Positions 1 to 9,018 of a stretch of 64,000 nt of DNA are shown here, piece by piece. The DNA is from Bradyrhizobium barranii subsp. barranii. GTDB taxonomy: Bacteria; Pseudomonadota; Alphaproteobacteria; Rhizobiales; Xanthobacteraceae. Every line of letters begins with the position of its first letter. Position 1 is the stretch's first letter. The position numbers and the translations under genes were made by a program. A model generated the notes under the pieces. It saw only the letters and a program-made list of their open reading frames with translations, was not told where the DNA came from and ran no database searches. The stretch covers positions 5,501,501-5,565,500 of the forward strand of contig NZ_CP086136.1 of assembly GCF_017565645.3 (NCBI RefSeq). The letters are read 5' to 3'.

Positions 1-496
1 GGTTCAGCTCGACGACACCGACATGGCCGCGCACATAGCGCGGCAGCCGCGTATGCGTGGTCGGATGAATGTTCCTGGCGCGGACGCGGTCGCCGATGTT
101 GAATTTGGCCGGCGCCGGAGCGGAGCGGGCGAACTTGCCGCGCACCATGACGCGCTCGACGTTGGCGAGGTCGAACTTGCCGTGCTTGAGCGCCTTTGCA
201 GGCTGCATCGCGTGCCCGGCAGCGACCTCCTCCCGGGTCAGGTAGCCCTTCTCGATCAGCATCTCCTCGAGCCCGAGAAACCATTTCTTGTAGTAGGAGC
301 TCGAGAGATAGACGTGCGGCGGCAGCGTCTCGCGATAGAAGCGCGAGGTGTCGATGTTGAAGGCGCCCGCCGCGCCCATCGCGCGCACCATGGCGAGAAC
401 ACGCGATTCCCATTCCTCGTGAAACATCGGCTCGTTCGGCTCGGCCTCGACCTTGCCGAACCCGTCCATACCGCCCATGTCGTGCACGCCGTTCAC
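1..496 (-). CDS. nthB: Nitrile hydratase beta subunit (partial, 3' end off window)
   Basis: This is the beta subunit of nitrile hydratase, which with the alpha subunit hydrates nitriles to amides in the cytoplasm. The translation opens with the family signature [14 protein letters not shown] and continues through a [15 protein letters not shown] stretch to the conserved PRYVRGHVG segment, where the window ends; about 165 of roughly 220 residues are present. The start is GTG at 496, overlapping the alpha stop codon as GTGA, so the two genes are translationally coupled. An ATG codon also occurs at the first internal Met (HDM), but the coupled GTG fits the family N-terminus. The identification is firm. 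Confidence 0.93.
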   Translation of the reverse strand, partial: MNGVHDMGGMDGFGKVEAEPNEPMFHEEWESRVLAMVRAMGAAGAFNIDTSRFYRETLPPHVYLSSSYYKKWFLGLEEMLIEKGYLTREEVAAGHAMQPAKALKHGKFDLANVERVMVRGKFARSAPAPAKFNIGDRVRARNIHPTTHTRLPRYVRGHVGVVELN

Positions 497-1116
497 GACG
501 GCGCTCCAGGCGTCTTGGGAAAGCCGGTGCCGATCATGGAATCGCGAGTAACCAGCTCGGCAAGCTGCTCCTCACTCCAGCCTTCAGTGCCCGCGGGGCG
601 CATCGGCAGCACCAGGAAACGGGTCTCGGCCGTGGAATCCCAGACACGGATTTCCATGTCCTTGGGCAGCGTGACGTCGAAATCGGCGAGCACGCCGCGC
701 GGGTCCTTCACCGCACGCGAGCGATAGGGCGCGGCCTTGTACCAGACCGGCGGCAGCCCCAGCATTTCCCAGGGGTAGCAGGAGCACAGCGTGCACACGA
801 CCATGTTGTGTCGCTCTGGCGTATTCTCGACCACGACGAGATGGTCGCCGACGCGGCTGACATGGCCGAGCGTGCCGATGGCCTTCGAGCCATCCTCCAG
901 CAGCGCCTTCTTGAACGCCGGATCGGTCCAGGCCTTGGCGACGACGCGCGCGCCGTTGTGCGGGCCGATCCTGGTCTCATAGGCCTGGATGATGGCGTCG
1001 AGCGCGGCCGGCTCGACATAGCCTTTTTCTGTCAAGATCGTCTCGAGCGCGCGCACGCGCAGCTCGGTCTCCGACAGCTCGGAATGGTCGTGATGATGGT
1101 CGTGATCGTGGCTCAT
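493..1116 (-). CDS. nthA: Nitrile hydratase alpha subunit, cobalt type
   Basis: This 207-residue protein is the metal-carrying alpha subunit of nitrile hydratase. The metal site CTLCSC lies at residues 108-113. Thr in the second position is the known mark of Co(III)-type enzymes, whereas Fe-type enzymes have Ser; Cys111 and Cys113 are the residues normally oxidised to sulfinate and sulfenate. The first 11 residues are a His/Asp run ([11 protein letters not shown]), which may bind metal; that is inference. I chose ATG 1116 because codons further upstream lack family similarity. It is the first gene of an alpha-beta pair and faces away from the crotonase gene across a 120-bp divergent gap. No activator gene is visible because the locus runs off the window. 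Confidence 0.95.
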   Translation of the reverse strand: MSHDHDHHHDHSELSETELRVRALETILTEKGYVEPAALDAIIQAYETRIGPHNGARVVAKAWTDPAFKKALLEDGSKAIGTLGHVSRVGDHLVVVENTPERHNMVVCTLCSCYPWEMLGLPPVWYKAAPYRSRAVKDPRGVLADFDVTLPKDMEIRVWDSTAETRFLVLPMRPAGTEGWSEEQLAELVTRDSMIGTGFPKTPGAPS

Positions 1117-1236
1117 GGCGCAAAGATAGGCGCAATGGTCCCTGCCTGTCGAGTATGCGCTGGGGCGCAACCGGGTCCCATATTCGTGAGGCCGGATGTA
1201 GGCTAGCCTCGCAGCAAAGCGGATTGGGAGACATTG

Positions 1237-2043
1237 GTGACGAACTTCGTGACGATCGAGAAGGGCCTCGGACCGGAGGGGCGGATTGCGGTGGTACGGT
1301 TCGACCGCGGCGACGGCATCAACGCGCTCTCGCCGGAGGCGATGCGCCAGCTCACCGCGGCCGCGCGCAGCTTCGAGGATGATGCCGCAACGTCCGTCGT
1401 GGTTCTGACGGGCAGCACCAGCGCCTTCAGCGCCGGCTTCGACCTCAAGGATGCCGAGGGCCGCTCGCGCAAGGACATGGATCTCGGCACGCTGCGGCGG
1501 CATCTCAAGCTCGGGCCCCGTCTGACCCATGCCTGGCATGAGATGGAGCAGATCACGATCGCCGCCATCGAGGGTTTTTGCGTCGGCGGCGGCGTCGCGC
1601 TGGCCGTGGCGCTCGACTTCCGCGTGATGGGGCACGACGCGCATCTGCGCGTGCCCGAGATCGGGCTCGGCATGAACATGAGCTGGCAGAGCATCCCGCG
1701 CATGCTGCATCTGATCGGGCCGGCCCGCACCAAGCAGGCGGTGATCCTGGCCGACCAGCGCATCAGCGCTGATGAGGCCTATGAATGGGGCCTGGTGGAG
1801 CAGGTGGCCGATCCCGGCCATGCGTTCGATGCCGCCATGGAGCTTGCCCGGAAGGTCGCCGCGCAGCCGCCGCTCTCGGTCGCCATGACCAAGCTGACCG
1901 TCAACCGGCTGGCACATGCGCTGGACGATCTCGCCAGCCACATGGACGTCGACCAGTTCGCACTGGCGAGTCTCACCGAAGACCACAAGGAGGGCGTCGA
2001 TGCGTTCCTGACCCGCCGCAAGCCGCGCTTCAAGGGGCGGTAG
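1237..2043 (+). CDS. Enoyl-CoA hydratase/isomerase (crotonase) family protein
   Basis: A 268-residue crotonase-fold protein acting on acyl-CoA thioesters. The oxyanion-hole segment FSAGFDLKD and the [13 protein letters not shown] helix are clear, as is PEIGLG, which carries the second catalytic Glu. At the position of the first catalytic Glu of classical hydratases (GGGCELA) there is Val. The enzyme may therefore be an isomerase, hydrolase or other crotonase rather than a plain hydratase; the substrate cannot be told. I prefer GTG 1237, six bases after GGGAG (1226-1230), over TTG 1234, which sits too close to the ribosome site. It is a single gene between the divergent nitrile hydratase operon and a transporter. 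Confidence 0.88.
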   Translation: MTNFVTIEKGLGPEGRIAVVRFDRGDGINALSPEAMRQLTAAARSFEDDAATSVVVLTGSTSAFSAGFDLKDAEGRSRKDMDLGTLRRHLKLGPRLTHAWHEMEQITIAAIEGFCVGGGVALAVALDFRVMGHDAHLRVPEIGLGMNMSWQSIPRMLHLIGPARTKQAVILADQRISADEAYEWGLVEQVADPGHAFDAAMELARKVAAQPPLSVAMTKLTVNRLAHALDDLASHMDVDQFALASLTEDHKEGVDAFLTRRKPRFKGR

Positions 2044-2171
2044 CAAGGGGCGGTAGAACGTGAAGTCAGGCCATTGATCGCGCCGCGGACAGTCCGTATA
2101 CGCCGCGCTAGGACAAAAACGGCTCGGCCAACGGGCGGTACAATGCGACGACAATCGAGGGGGGAGGGCCC

Positions 2172-3644
2172 ATGGCCGCTAGCTCGCAGACGCCTCAGGC
2201 AAAAGGGTTTAGCTGGAAGCTGATCGCGCCGCTCGTGGTGTGGCTGGCCATCTATCTATGGCCGGTGCCGACCGGCCTCAACGCCAATCAGTGGCACTAT
2301 TTTGCCGTGTTCGCGGCCGTGATCACCGGGCTCATCCTGGAATCGATGCCGGTCGGCGCGGTCGGGTTCATCGGGCTGACGGTCGCGGGCGTCGCCGGCT
2401 ATATCGATCCCGATCCCGGCAAGTCGCTGCGCTGGATGCTGGCGGGTTTTGCCGAGAGCACGGTGTGGCTGATCGTTGGCGCCTTCGTATTCTCGATCGG
2501 TTATCGCAAGAGCCAGCTCGGCCGCCGTATCGCGCTGGTGCTGGTGCAGAAGCTCGGCCGCAACACGCTCGGTCTCGGCTACGCGGTGGCGATGTCGGAC
2601 TTCCTGCTGGCACCAGCGACGCCATCCAACACCGCGCGCAGCGGCGGCATCGTCTATCCCATCATCAGCAACATCCCGCGCATCTACGGCTCCGAGCCTG
2701 GGCCGACCGCCGGCAAGATCGGCACCTATGTGATGTGGACGGCGTTTGCGGCAACCGCGATTACCAGCTCGCTGTTCTTCACCGCGCTCGCACCCAATGC
2801 GGCCGCGCTTGCGATCGCGAAGAAGACCGCCGGCGTCGAGGTGAGCTGGGCGCAGTGGTTCGTCGGCTTTGCGCCGCTCGGCATCCTCCTGATGATCCTC
2901 GTGCCGCTGCTCAGCTACGTGGTCTGCCGTCCCGAGGTGAAGCACAGCCCGGAGATCTCCGAATGGGCGGCCAGGGAGGTCAGCGAGATGGGCCCGATGT
3001 CGCGCAACGAGTGGATCATGCTGGCTCTGATCGTCCTCGCGATGTTCCTGTGGATCGCGGGCTCGAGCCCGGACATCCACGTGCCGCTGCTCGGCTCGAA
3101 CTTCGTCAACGCCACCACCGTCGTGTTCATCGTGATCTCGCTGATGCTGGTGACGGGCGTGATCGAGTTCGCCGACATCGTCAGCGAGAAGAGCGCCTGG
3201 GAGGTGTTCTTCTATTTCACCTCGCTGCTGACGCTGGCCTCAGGCCTCAACGAAATCGGCTTCATCAAATGGTTCGCGACCGAATACGCCAAACCGCTCG
3301 CGGGGCTGTCGCCGTCGACCGCGATGCTCCTGCTGGTCGCGCTGTTCTTCTGGATCCACTACTTCTTCTCGAGCATCACCTCGCATGCCGCAGCCGTGCT
3401 GCCGGTGGTGCTCGCGGTCGGATCAGGCATCCCCGGCCTGCCGGTCACGACGCTCGCCATGCTCTGCATGTATTCGCTCGGCCTGATGGGCGTGATCTCG
3501 CCTTACGCGACGGGACCCGCGCCGATGTATTTCGGCAGCGGCTATATCGGGAAGGGCCAGTTCTGGGGCTTTGGGCTGCTGTTCGGGCTGCTCTATTTTG
3601 CGGGACTGCTGCTGATCGTGCTGCCCTGGTTGCAGATCAGCTGA
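2172..3644 (+). CDS. DASS-family (SLC13/CitT-like) anion symporter
   Basis: A 490-residue inner-membrane carrier with about 12-14 hydrophobic segments. The first substrate-site loop, [13 protein letters not shown] (about residues 143-155), contains the SNT motif of the divalent anion:sodium symporter family. The matching second-half loop is SSITSHAAA near residue 405. The layout is closest to the CitT/TtdT/2-oxoglutarate-malate translocator branch, so a di- or tricarboxylate is the likely substrate, though sulfate relatives exist. ATG 2172 follows a strong GGGGGGAGGG ribosome site. It is a stand-alone gene. A GC-rich hairpin follows it before metN. Confidence 0.87.
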   Translation: MAASSQTPQAKGFSWKLIAPLVVWLAIYLWPVPTGLNANQWHYFAVFAAVITGLILESMPVGAVGFIGLTVAGVAGYIDPDPGKSLRWMLAGFAESTVWLIVGAFVFSIGYRKSQLGRRIALVLVQKLGRNTLGLGYAVAMSDFLLAPATPSNTARSGGIVYPIISNIPRIYGSEPGPTAGKIGTYVMWTAFAATAITSSLFFTALAPNAAALAIAKKTAGVEVSWAQWFVGFAPLGILLMILVPLLSYVVCRPEVKHSPEISEWAAREVSEMGPMSRNEWIMLALIVLAMFLWIAGSSPDIHVPLLGSNFVNATTVVFIVISLMLVTGVIEFADIVSEKSAWEVFFYFTSLLTLASGLNEIGFIKWFATEYAKPLAGLSPSTAMLLLVALFFWIHYFFSSITSHAAAVLPVVLAVGSGIPGLPVTTLAMLCMYSLGLMGVISPYATGPAPMYFGSGYIGKGQFWGFGLLFGLLYFAGLLLIVLPWLQIS

Positions 3645-3664
3645 GCGGGGCCGGAAGCTCATAC

Positions 3665-3693
3665 CCCCGGCAGACGAATTTTCTTCGCCGGGG
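3665..3693. terminator. Hairpin after the DASS transporter gene
   Basis: CCCCGGC (3665-3671) pairs with GCCGGGG (3687-3693) around an AT-rich loop. It sits 20 bp past the transporter stop codon. No T-run follows, so factor-independent termination is uncertain. Confidence 0.35.
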
Positions 3694-3877
3694 TGGGATT
3701 GGGAAAACTTCGTCCAACTCCCCGCAAATATCTGACATTGCAAGGAAGACCTGAAAAAGCGATGGTGTGTGCTGCAGTGCAGCGCGTTCCACCCGAACCC
3801 TCGCCGCGATTTCACTCTCCGTCGCTTGACGCGACCGGTTCCCGCATGCCCCACGGGGGCAGCAGGAACTGCTGTGC

Positions 3878-5017
3878 ATGAAGGCCGCCTCCATGAACGC
3901 CCACCAATCGCTCGCGATCGGACAGAAGATCGAAACGCTTGAAGCGATTTCACCTGCCGCACGGAACGCCGACGCGATGGTCCGTTTCGAGGGCATCTCG
4001 AAGATCTATCCGGCCTATCGCGGCAAGCCCGGCGTCAACGCGCTGCAAGACATCGACTTCGCGATTGCGCGCGGCTCGATCACCGGCGTCATCGGCCGCT
4101 CCGGCGCCGGCAAGTCGAGCCTGGTCCGGCTGATCAACGGGCTGGAGAAGCCGACCACGGGCCGCGTGATCGTCGACAACAGCGACATCTCGGCGCTGGC
4201 GGGCCGCGAATTGCGGCTGGCGCAGCGCTCGATCGGGATGATCTTCCAGCATTTCAACCTGCTGTCGTCGCGCACAGCGGCCGACAACATCGCGCTGCCG
4301 CTGGAGATCGCCGGCTGGGCCAAGTCCGACATCAAGGCCCGCGTCGCCGAGTTGCTGGCGCTGGTCGGCATCGCCGACAAGCACGACCGCTATCCTTCCG
4401 AACTCTCGGGCGGCCAGAAGCAGCGCGTCGGCATTGCCCGTGCGCTGGCGACGCGGCCGAGCGTGCTGCTGTCGGACGAGGCGACCTCGGCGCTCGACCC
4501 GCAGACCACGCGCGCGATCCTCGATCTGCTCGCCAACATCAATCGCGAGCTGGGCGTGACCATCGTGCTGATCACCCACGAAATGTCGGTGGTGCGCCAG
4601 CTCGCCAAGGAGGTCGTGGTGCTCGACGCCGGCCACGTCGTCGAGAGCGGCCATGTCGCCGACATCTTCACGCACCCCAAGCATCCGATCACGCAGTCCT
4701 TCCTCGCCGAAGTCATCGGCGACAGCCTGCCGGTGTCGCTTGCGAGCCGGATCGTGGCGGAGCCATCTGCCGGCGGGCAGGCCGTGATCCGCGTCCAGGT
4801 GCGCGGGGCAGGGGCCGGCGACACGGTGGTGGCGCGGCTTGCCCGCGAGCTCGGTCTCGACGTGGCGCTGCTGTCGGCGCGCATCGACGAGATCGGCGGC
4901 CAGCATGTGGGCTCATTGACCCTCGGTATTCCCGGTGGCGAGGACGCGGTGACGCGCACGCTCGCCTGGCTCTCTCAATATCAACTCCCGGCGGAGCGTC
5001 TCGGCTATGTCGCCTGA
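3878..5017 (+). CDS. metN: D-methionine ABC transporter ATP-binding protein MetN
   Basis: A 379-residue ATPase that powers methionine import with MetI and MetQ at the inner membrane. Walker A GRSGAGKSS lies near residue 73, the ABC signature LSGGQKQR follows, and Walker B reads VLLSDEATSALD. About 100 C-terminal residues after the ATPase core match the regulatory NIL (ACT-like) domain, which senses methionine in MetN proteins. The N-terminus is about 30 residues longer than usual; ATG 3893 or 3971 (before VRFEGISKIY) could be the true start. It heads a metN-metI-metQ operon: metI begins inside the last codons of metN. Confidence 0.95.
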   Translation: MKAASMNAHQSLAIGQKIETLEAISPAARNADAMVRFEGISKIYPAYRGKPGVNALQDIDFAIARGSITGVIGRSGAGKSSLVRLINGLEKPTTGRVIVDNSDISALAGRELRLAQRSIGMIFQHFNLLSSRTAADNIALPLEIAGWAKSDIKARVAELLALVGIADKHDRYPSELSGGQKQRVGIARALATRPSVLLSDEATSALDPQTTRAILDLLANINRELGVTIVLITHEMSVVRQLAKEVVVLDAGHVVESGHVADIFTHPKHPITQSFLAEVIGDSLPVSLASRIVAEPSAGGQAVIRVQVRGAGAGDTVVARLARELGLDVALLSARIDEIGGQHVGSLTLGIPGGEDAVTRTLAWLSQYQLPAERLGYVA

Positions 5018-5672
5018 ACTCATCAACCTCATCGTCCAGGCAACAGGCGAAAGCCTGTACATGGTCGGCATCGCGGCACTGCTCGGCACCGCCTTCGGCC
5101 TGCCGCTCGGCGTCTTTCTCGCGACCAGCCGAAAAGGAGAGCTGTTCGCGGCCCCCGCGGTCAATCGCGTGCTCGGCATCGTCGTCAATGCGACACGCTC
5201 TACGCCCTTCATCATCCTGGTCGTCGCCATCATCCCGTTCACGCGGCTCATTGCCGGCACTTCGATCGGATCGACTGCCGCGATCGTGCCGCTGGTCATC
5301 GCATCGACGCCGTTCATCGCGCGCCTGGTCGAAGCTGCGATCCGCGAGGTCGACGGCGGCCTGATCGAGACCGCGTCCTCGTTCGGGGCATCGCCAATCC
5401 AGATCGTGCTCAAGGTGCTGATCCCCGAGGCGCTGCCCGGCCTGCTGCTGGCGCTGACGCTCGCGGTGGTCAGCCTGCTCGGCTACTCCGCCATGGTCGG
5501 CGCCGTCGGCGGCGGCGGGCTCGGCGACCTCGGCATCCGCTACGGCTATCAGCGCTTCATGCCGGAGATGATGCTGGCCGTCGTGGTCGTTCTGATCGCG
5601 CTGGTGCAGCTCGTCCAGAGCGCGGGCGATTATCTCGCACGCCGGGTCAACCGCCGGCTGCGGCAGCGCTGA
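5007..5672 (+). CDS. metI: D-methionine ABC transporter permease MetI
   Basis: A 221-residue permease of the MetI type with five predicted membrane segments. The cytoplasmic EAA loop, which docks on the ATPase, is visible as ETASSFGASPIQIVLKVLIPEA (split here as ETASSFGASP and IQIVLKVLIPEA). The start overlaps metN by 11 bp, as expected for a coupled complex, and metQ begins 28 bp downstream. Length and composition are normal for the family, and nothing suggests inactivation of this subunit. Confidence 0.95.
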   Translation: MSPELINLIVQATGESLYMVGIAALLGTAFGLPLGVFLATSRKGELFAAPAVNRVLGIVVNATRSTPFIILVVAIIPFTRLIAGTSIGSTAAIVPLVIASTPFIARLVEAAIREVDGGLIETASSFGASPIQIVLKVLIPEALPGLLLALTLAVVSLLGYSAMVGAVGGGGLGDLGIRYGYQRFMPEMMLAVVVVLIALVQLVQSAGDYLARRVNRRLRQR

Positions 5673-5700
5673 TACACATTCCCTAAAACTGGAGACTTAA

Positions 5701-6463
<763 letters not shown>

Positions 6464-6474
6464 GGTGCCCGGCC

Positions 6475-6590
6475 TGCATGGTTCGAGACGCCCGCTTGCG
6501 CGGGCTCCTCACCATGAGGGTCTGATATCTCGCTGCAAAATGACCTCATCCTGAGGGCCCGCCAGAGGCGGGCGTCTCGAAGGATGGCCG
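6475..6590. repeat. REP-like paired palindrome, copy 1
   Basis: Two half-sites in opposite orientation: CATGGTTCGAGACGCCCGC at the left, and CCTCATCCTGAGG with GGGCGTCTCGAAGGATGG at the right. The same pair in swapped order occurs at 16752-16868. It lies between the convergent metQ and AraC genes. Confidence 0.75.
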
Positions 6591-6638
6591 CAAGCGAGCT
6601 GCTAGCCACGACTTGTCCTGGAGTAGAAGACGCGCGCG

Positions 6639-7628
6639 TCAGGCGACAAGCCTCGCGCGCCGCAGTGTCTCCGAGGGCAGCTCGGAGAAGTGGCGCTTGT
6701 AGTCGAGCGAGAACTGGCTGAAGTGCCAGAAGCCGTGTTGCACGGCGACGTCGTAGATCGACGTCTCGGCGCCGCCCGCGCGCTTCAGATCCCGCCGCAC
6801 CCGGTTCAGCCGCATCGCGCGCCAGTAATGCATCGGGCTCGTGCCCACGACTTCCTGGAAGCAATAGCCGAGCTTGCGCGGGCTCGCGCCGACCGCCTTG
6901 CAGACCTCCAGCAGCGACAGCGAGCGATCGCCGCTGCCATGCATCACCTCGCGGGCGCGATCCACGGTGCGCTTGCGGGCCGTGGCGCTGCGGCCGGGAT
7001 CGCTGGGCTGGGCCGTCGGCAGCATGTCCATGATCTCGACGAGGAGGGCGTCCTCCAGCGCCTGCCGCGCGGCCGGATCGTCGAACCGTTCGGGTGCGGC
7101 CGTGATGGTCTCGTGAATGGCGGCGAGATGGGCGCGCAGCCGCGCAACCGGTGCCGCCGCCATCTCGATCACCCGCAACTGGTGCCAAACGGCGCGCGGC
7201 AATTCGATGTCGAGGCGAGCGGCAAGCTCCGCGATCAGCATCGCGCTGGCGACGACACCGCGCAGCTCGAAGGCCTTCGGCGTACACATGTCGATCTCGG
7301 CATCGATGCTGGCGATGACCTGGGAGCCTGCAACACTGGCCCCGTTGCAATTGACTTCGCCGTCGCCGTGCCAGGGCAGACCGATGCCAAAACTGTCGGC
7401 ACCGAGCTGGCCGTATTGGCGGACTTGCTGGCTGGTGATCTCACGGAAGACTTCGAGCCGGGGCAGGGAGAGTTGCGTGAAGCTGCCGCGGAAGGCGCCG
7501 GCGCTGATCTGGTCGTAGCTCAACCGCCAGCGACCGAGCGCGGCGCAATGCTCGTCGACGTCGGTACTGCGCGCCTGAAACAGGTTCGCAGCCGAGTCCG
7601 GAGTCGGAAGAGTTGCGCTTAAGGCCAT
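6639..7628 (-). CDS. AraC-family transcriptional regulator
   Basis: A 329-residue regulator. Residues 1 to about 215 form a variable sensor region. Residues about 220-325 carry the double helix-turn-helix of AraC proteins: LSLLEVCKAVGASPRKLGYCFQ, then the second helix pair in YDVAVQHGFWHFSQFSLDYKRHF (given here in two pieces, YDVAVQHGFWHFSQF and SLDYKRHF). It is transcribed away from a serine hydrolase and a copper amine oxidase. In enterobacteria the amine oxidase gene tynA is controlled by FeaR, also an AraC protein, so regulation of the divergent operon by an amine-derived signal is a reasonable inference. Confidence 0.88.
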   Translation of the reverse strand: MALSATLPTPDSAANLFQARSTDVDEHCAALGRWRLSYDQISAGAFRGSFTQLSLPRLEVFREITSQQVRQYGQLGADSFGIGLPWHGDGEVNCNGASVAGSQVIASIDAEIDMCTPKAFELRGVVASAMLIAELAARLDIELPRAVWHQLRVIEMAAAPVARLRAHLAAIHETITAAPERFDDPAARQALEDALLVEIMDMLPTAQPSDPGRSATARKRTVDRAREVMHGSGDRSLSLLEVCKAVGASPRKLGYCFQEVVGTSPMHYWRAMRLNRVRRDLKRAGGAETSIYDVAVQHGFWHFSQFSLDYKRHFSELPSETLRRARLVA

Positions 7629-7806
7629 GACATCACGTCGAAATTTGGTAGCCCGGAGCTAGCAAGAACCACGCCAGACTGGCACGGCCATGGCCGCTGT
7701 CCAGCAAAATATTGCCGGATCTCGATAACGCCCGATGCGGCCTGTGTGCAGTCTTCTCCCTTGCCGTTCCGACATCGCAGTCAGGATGGCCTTGCGGAGG
7801 ATCGAG

Positions 7807-9003
7807 ATGCGACCGACGGACATCATGCGCGGCAGCCCGCCTGCGCCCGAGGCCCAAGTGACCCGTGCCAATTGGCGCAGCTTTCCCGCGATCCGCTGGG
7901 GCTTCACCCACACCCGCGAAGTGCTGCCGACCGCGGAAGTCCGTCGCTCCGCACATCCCACACCGATGGCAAGCGCGCCGCGCGAGCTGCAAAAGCTCAG
8001 CTTCACCGCGCCGGACGGCAAGCCGACCACGGTCGAGGCCACGTTGCGCGAAACCTTCGGCGACGCGCTGCTCGTCATGCACCGGGGCACGCTGATTCAC
8101 GAATGGTACGGCGACGGCATGAGCGCGACGACGCCGCATCTGATCTGCTCCATCAGCAAGTCGATCGCCGGCACGCTCGGCGGCGTGCTGGCCGCGCGCG
8201 GCCTGCTCGATCCGGAGGCGAGGGTGGTGCGCTACGTGCCGGAGCTGGAGAGCTCGGTCTATGGCAGCTGCACCGTCCGCAACGTCCTCGACATGGCGGT
8301 CGCGATCAAGTTCGAGGAGGATTACGAGGATCCGGCCGGCGACGTCGCACGCTATCGTTTCTCCTCGGGCTGGGACGTGCCGCCGCCGGGCGTCGAAGCC
8401 GGCCATCAGCGCGCCTATCTCACGACCTTGCGCGGGACCGGCAAGCCGCACGGCAAGGTGTTCCACTACGTCTCGACCAATACGGAAGTGCTCGGCTGGG
8501 TCTACGAGCGCGCCTGCGGCATGCCCTACCATCGCATCCTCTCCGACTATCTCTGGCAGCCGATGGGCGCCGAGGAGGATGGCTCCCTCACGCTCGACAG
8601 CCACGGCATGGGCCGCATCGCCGGCGGGCTTTCCGTCACCGCACGCGATCTGCTGCGCTTCGGCGAAATGATCCGCTGCCGCGGCGTGGTCGAGGGACGG
8701 CAGGTGGTGCCGGGCTGGTGGATCGACGACATCCACGTGAACGGCGATCCCCAGGCGTGGAAAGACGGCGACCTCGCGGACATCTTCCGGGGCGCCCGCT
8801 ACCGCAGCAAATGGTACACGATCGATCCGTCGCGGAACGATCTCGCGGGGATCGGCATTCACGGCCAGTGGCTCTACATCGACGCGGCCACCGACACCGT
8901 CATCGTCAAGCTCGCGACGCAGCCGAAGGCGATGGACGTTCCGCTCGACCACCGCTGGCTCGCCGCCTTCCGCGCCATCACCGCGCATCTCGCCCCGCGC
9001 TGA
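7807..9003 (+). CDS. Serine hydrolase, beta-lactamase/6-aminohexanoate-dimer hydrolase fold
   Basis: A 398-residue protein of the class C beta-lactamase fold. The nucleophile motif SxxK appears as SISK (about residue 117), followed by a Tyr-containing FHYVSTNTEVLGW segment at the position of the YxN motif. No signal peptide is seen, so it is probably cytoplasmic, as in the NylB-like amide and ester hydrolases. I chose ATG 7807, six bases after GGAGG at 7796-7800; the frame stays open upstream but lacks a better ribosome site. The amine oxidase gene starts 15 bp after its stop, so both are probably one transcript, and the enzyme may release an amine from an amide for the oxidase. Confidence 0.85.
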   Translation: MRPTDIMRGSPPAPEAQVTRANWRSFPAIRWGFTHTREVLPTAEVRRSAHPTPMASAPRELQKLSFTAPDGKPTTVEATLRETFGDALLVMHRGTLIHEWYGDGMSATTPHLICSISKSIAGTLGGVLAARGLLDPEARVVRYVPELESSVYGSCTVRNVLDMAVAIKFEEDYEDPAGDVARYRFSSGWDVPPPGVEAGHQRAYLTTLRGTGKPHGKVFHYVSTNTEVLGWVYERACGMPYHRILSDYLWQPMGAEEDGSLTLDSHGMGRIAGGLSVTARDLLRFGEMIRCRGVVEGRQVVPGWWIDDIHVNGDPQAWKDGDLADIFRGARYRSKWYTIDPSRNDLAGIGIHGQWLYIDAATDTVIVKLATQPKAMDVPLDHRWLAAFRAITAHLAPR

Positions 9004-9018
9004 TTTCTGGTCATCATC

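Noticed and set aside
1117..2154. Upstream extension of the nitrile hydratase alpha frame to 553 codons
   Set aside because: The extension is antisense to the crotonase gene and lacks family similarity; the real start is ATG 1116.
2240..3754. 504-codon plus-strand frame overlapping the DASS transporter
   Set aside because: Low-complexity Arg-rich translation in a shadow frame of a clear membrane protein.
3694..3877. SAM-type riboswitch ahead of metN
   Set aside because: I looked for the SAM-II or related pseudoknot pattern and found no consistent pairing.
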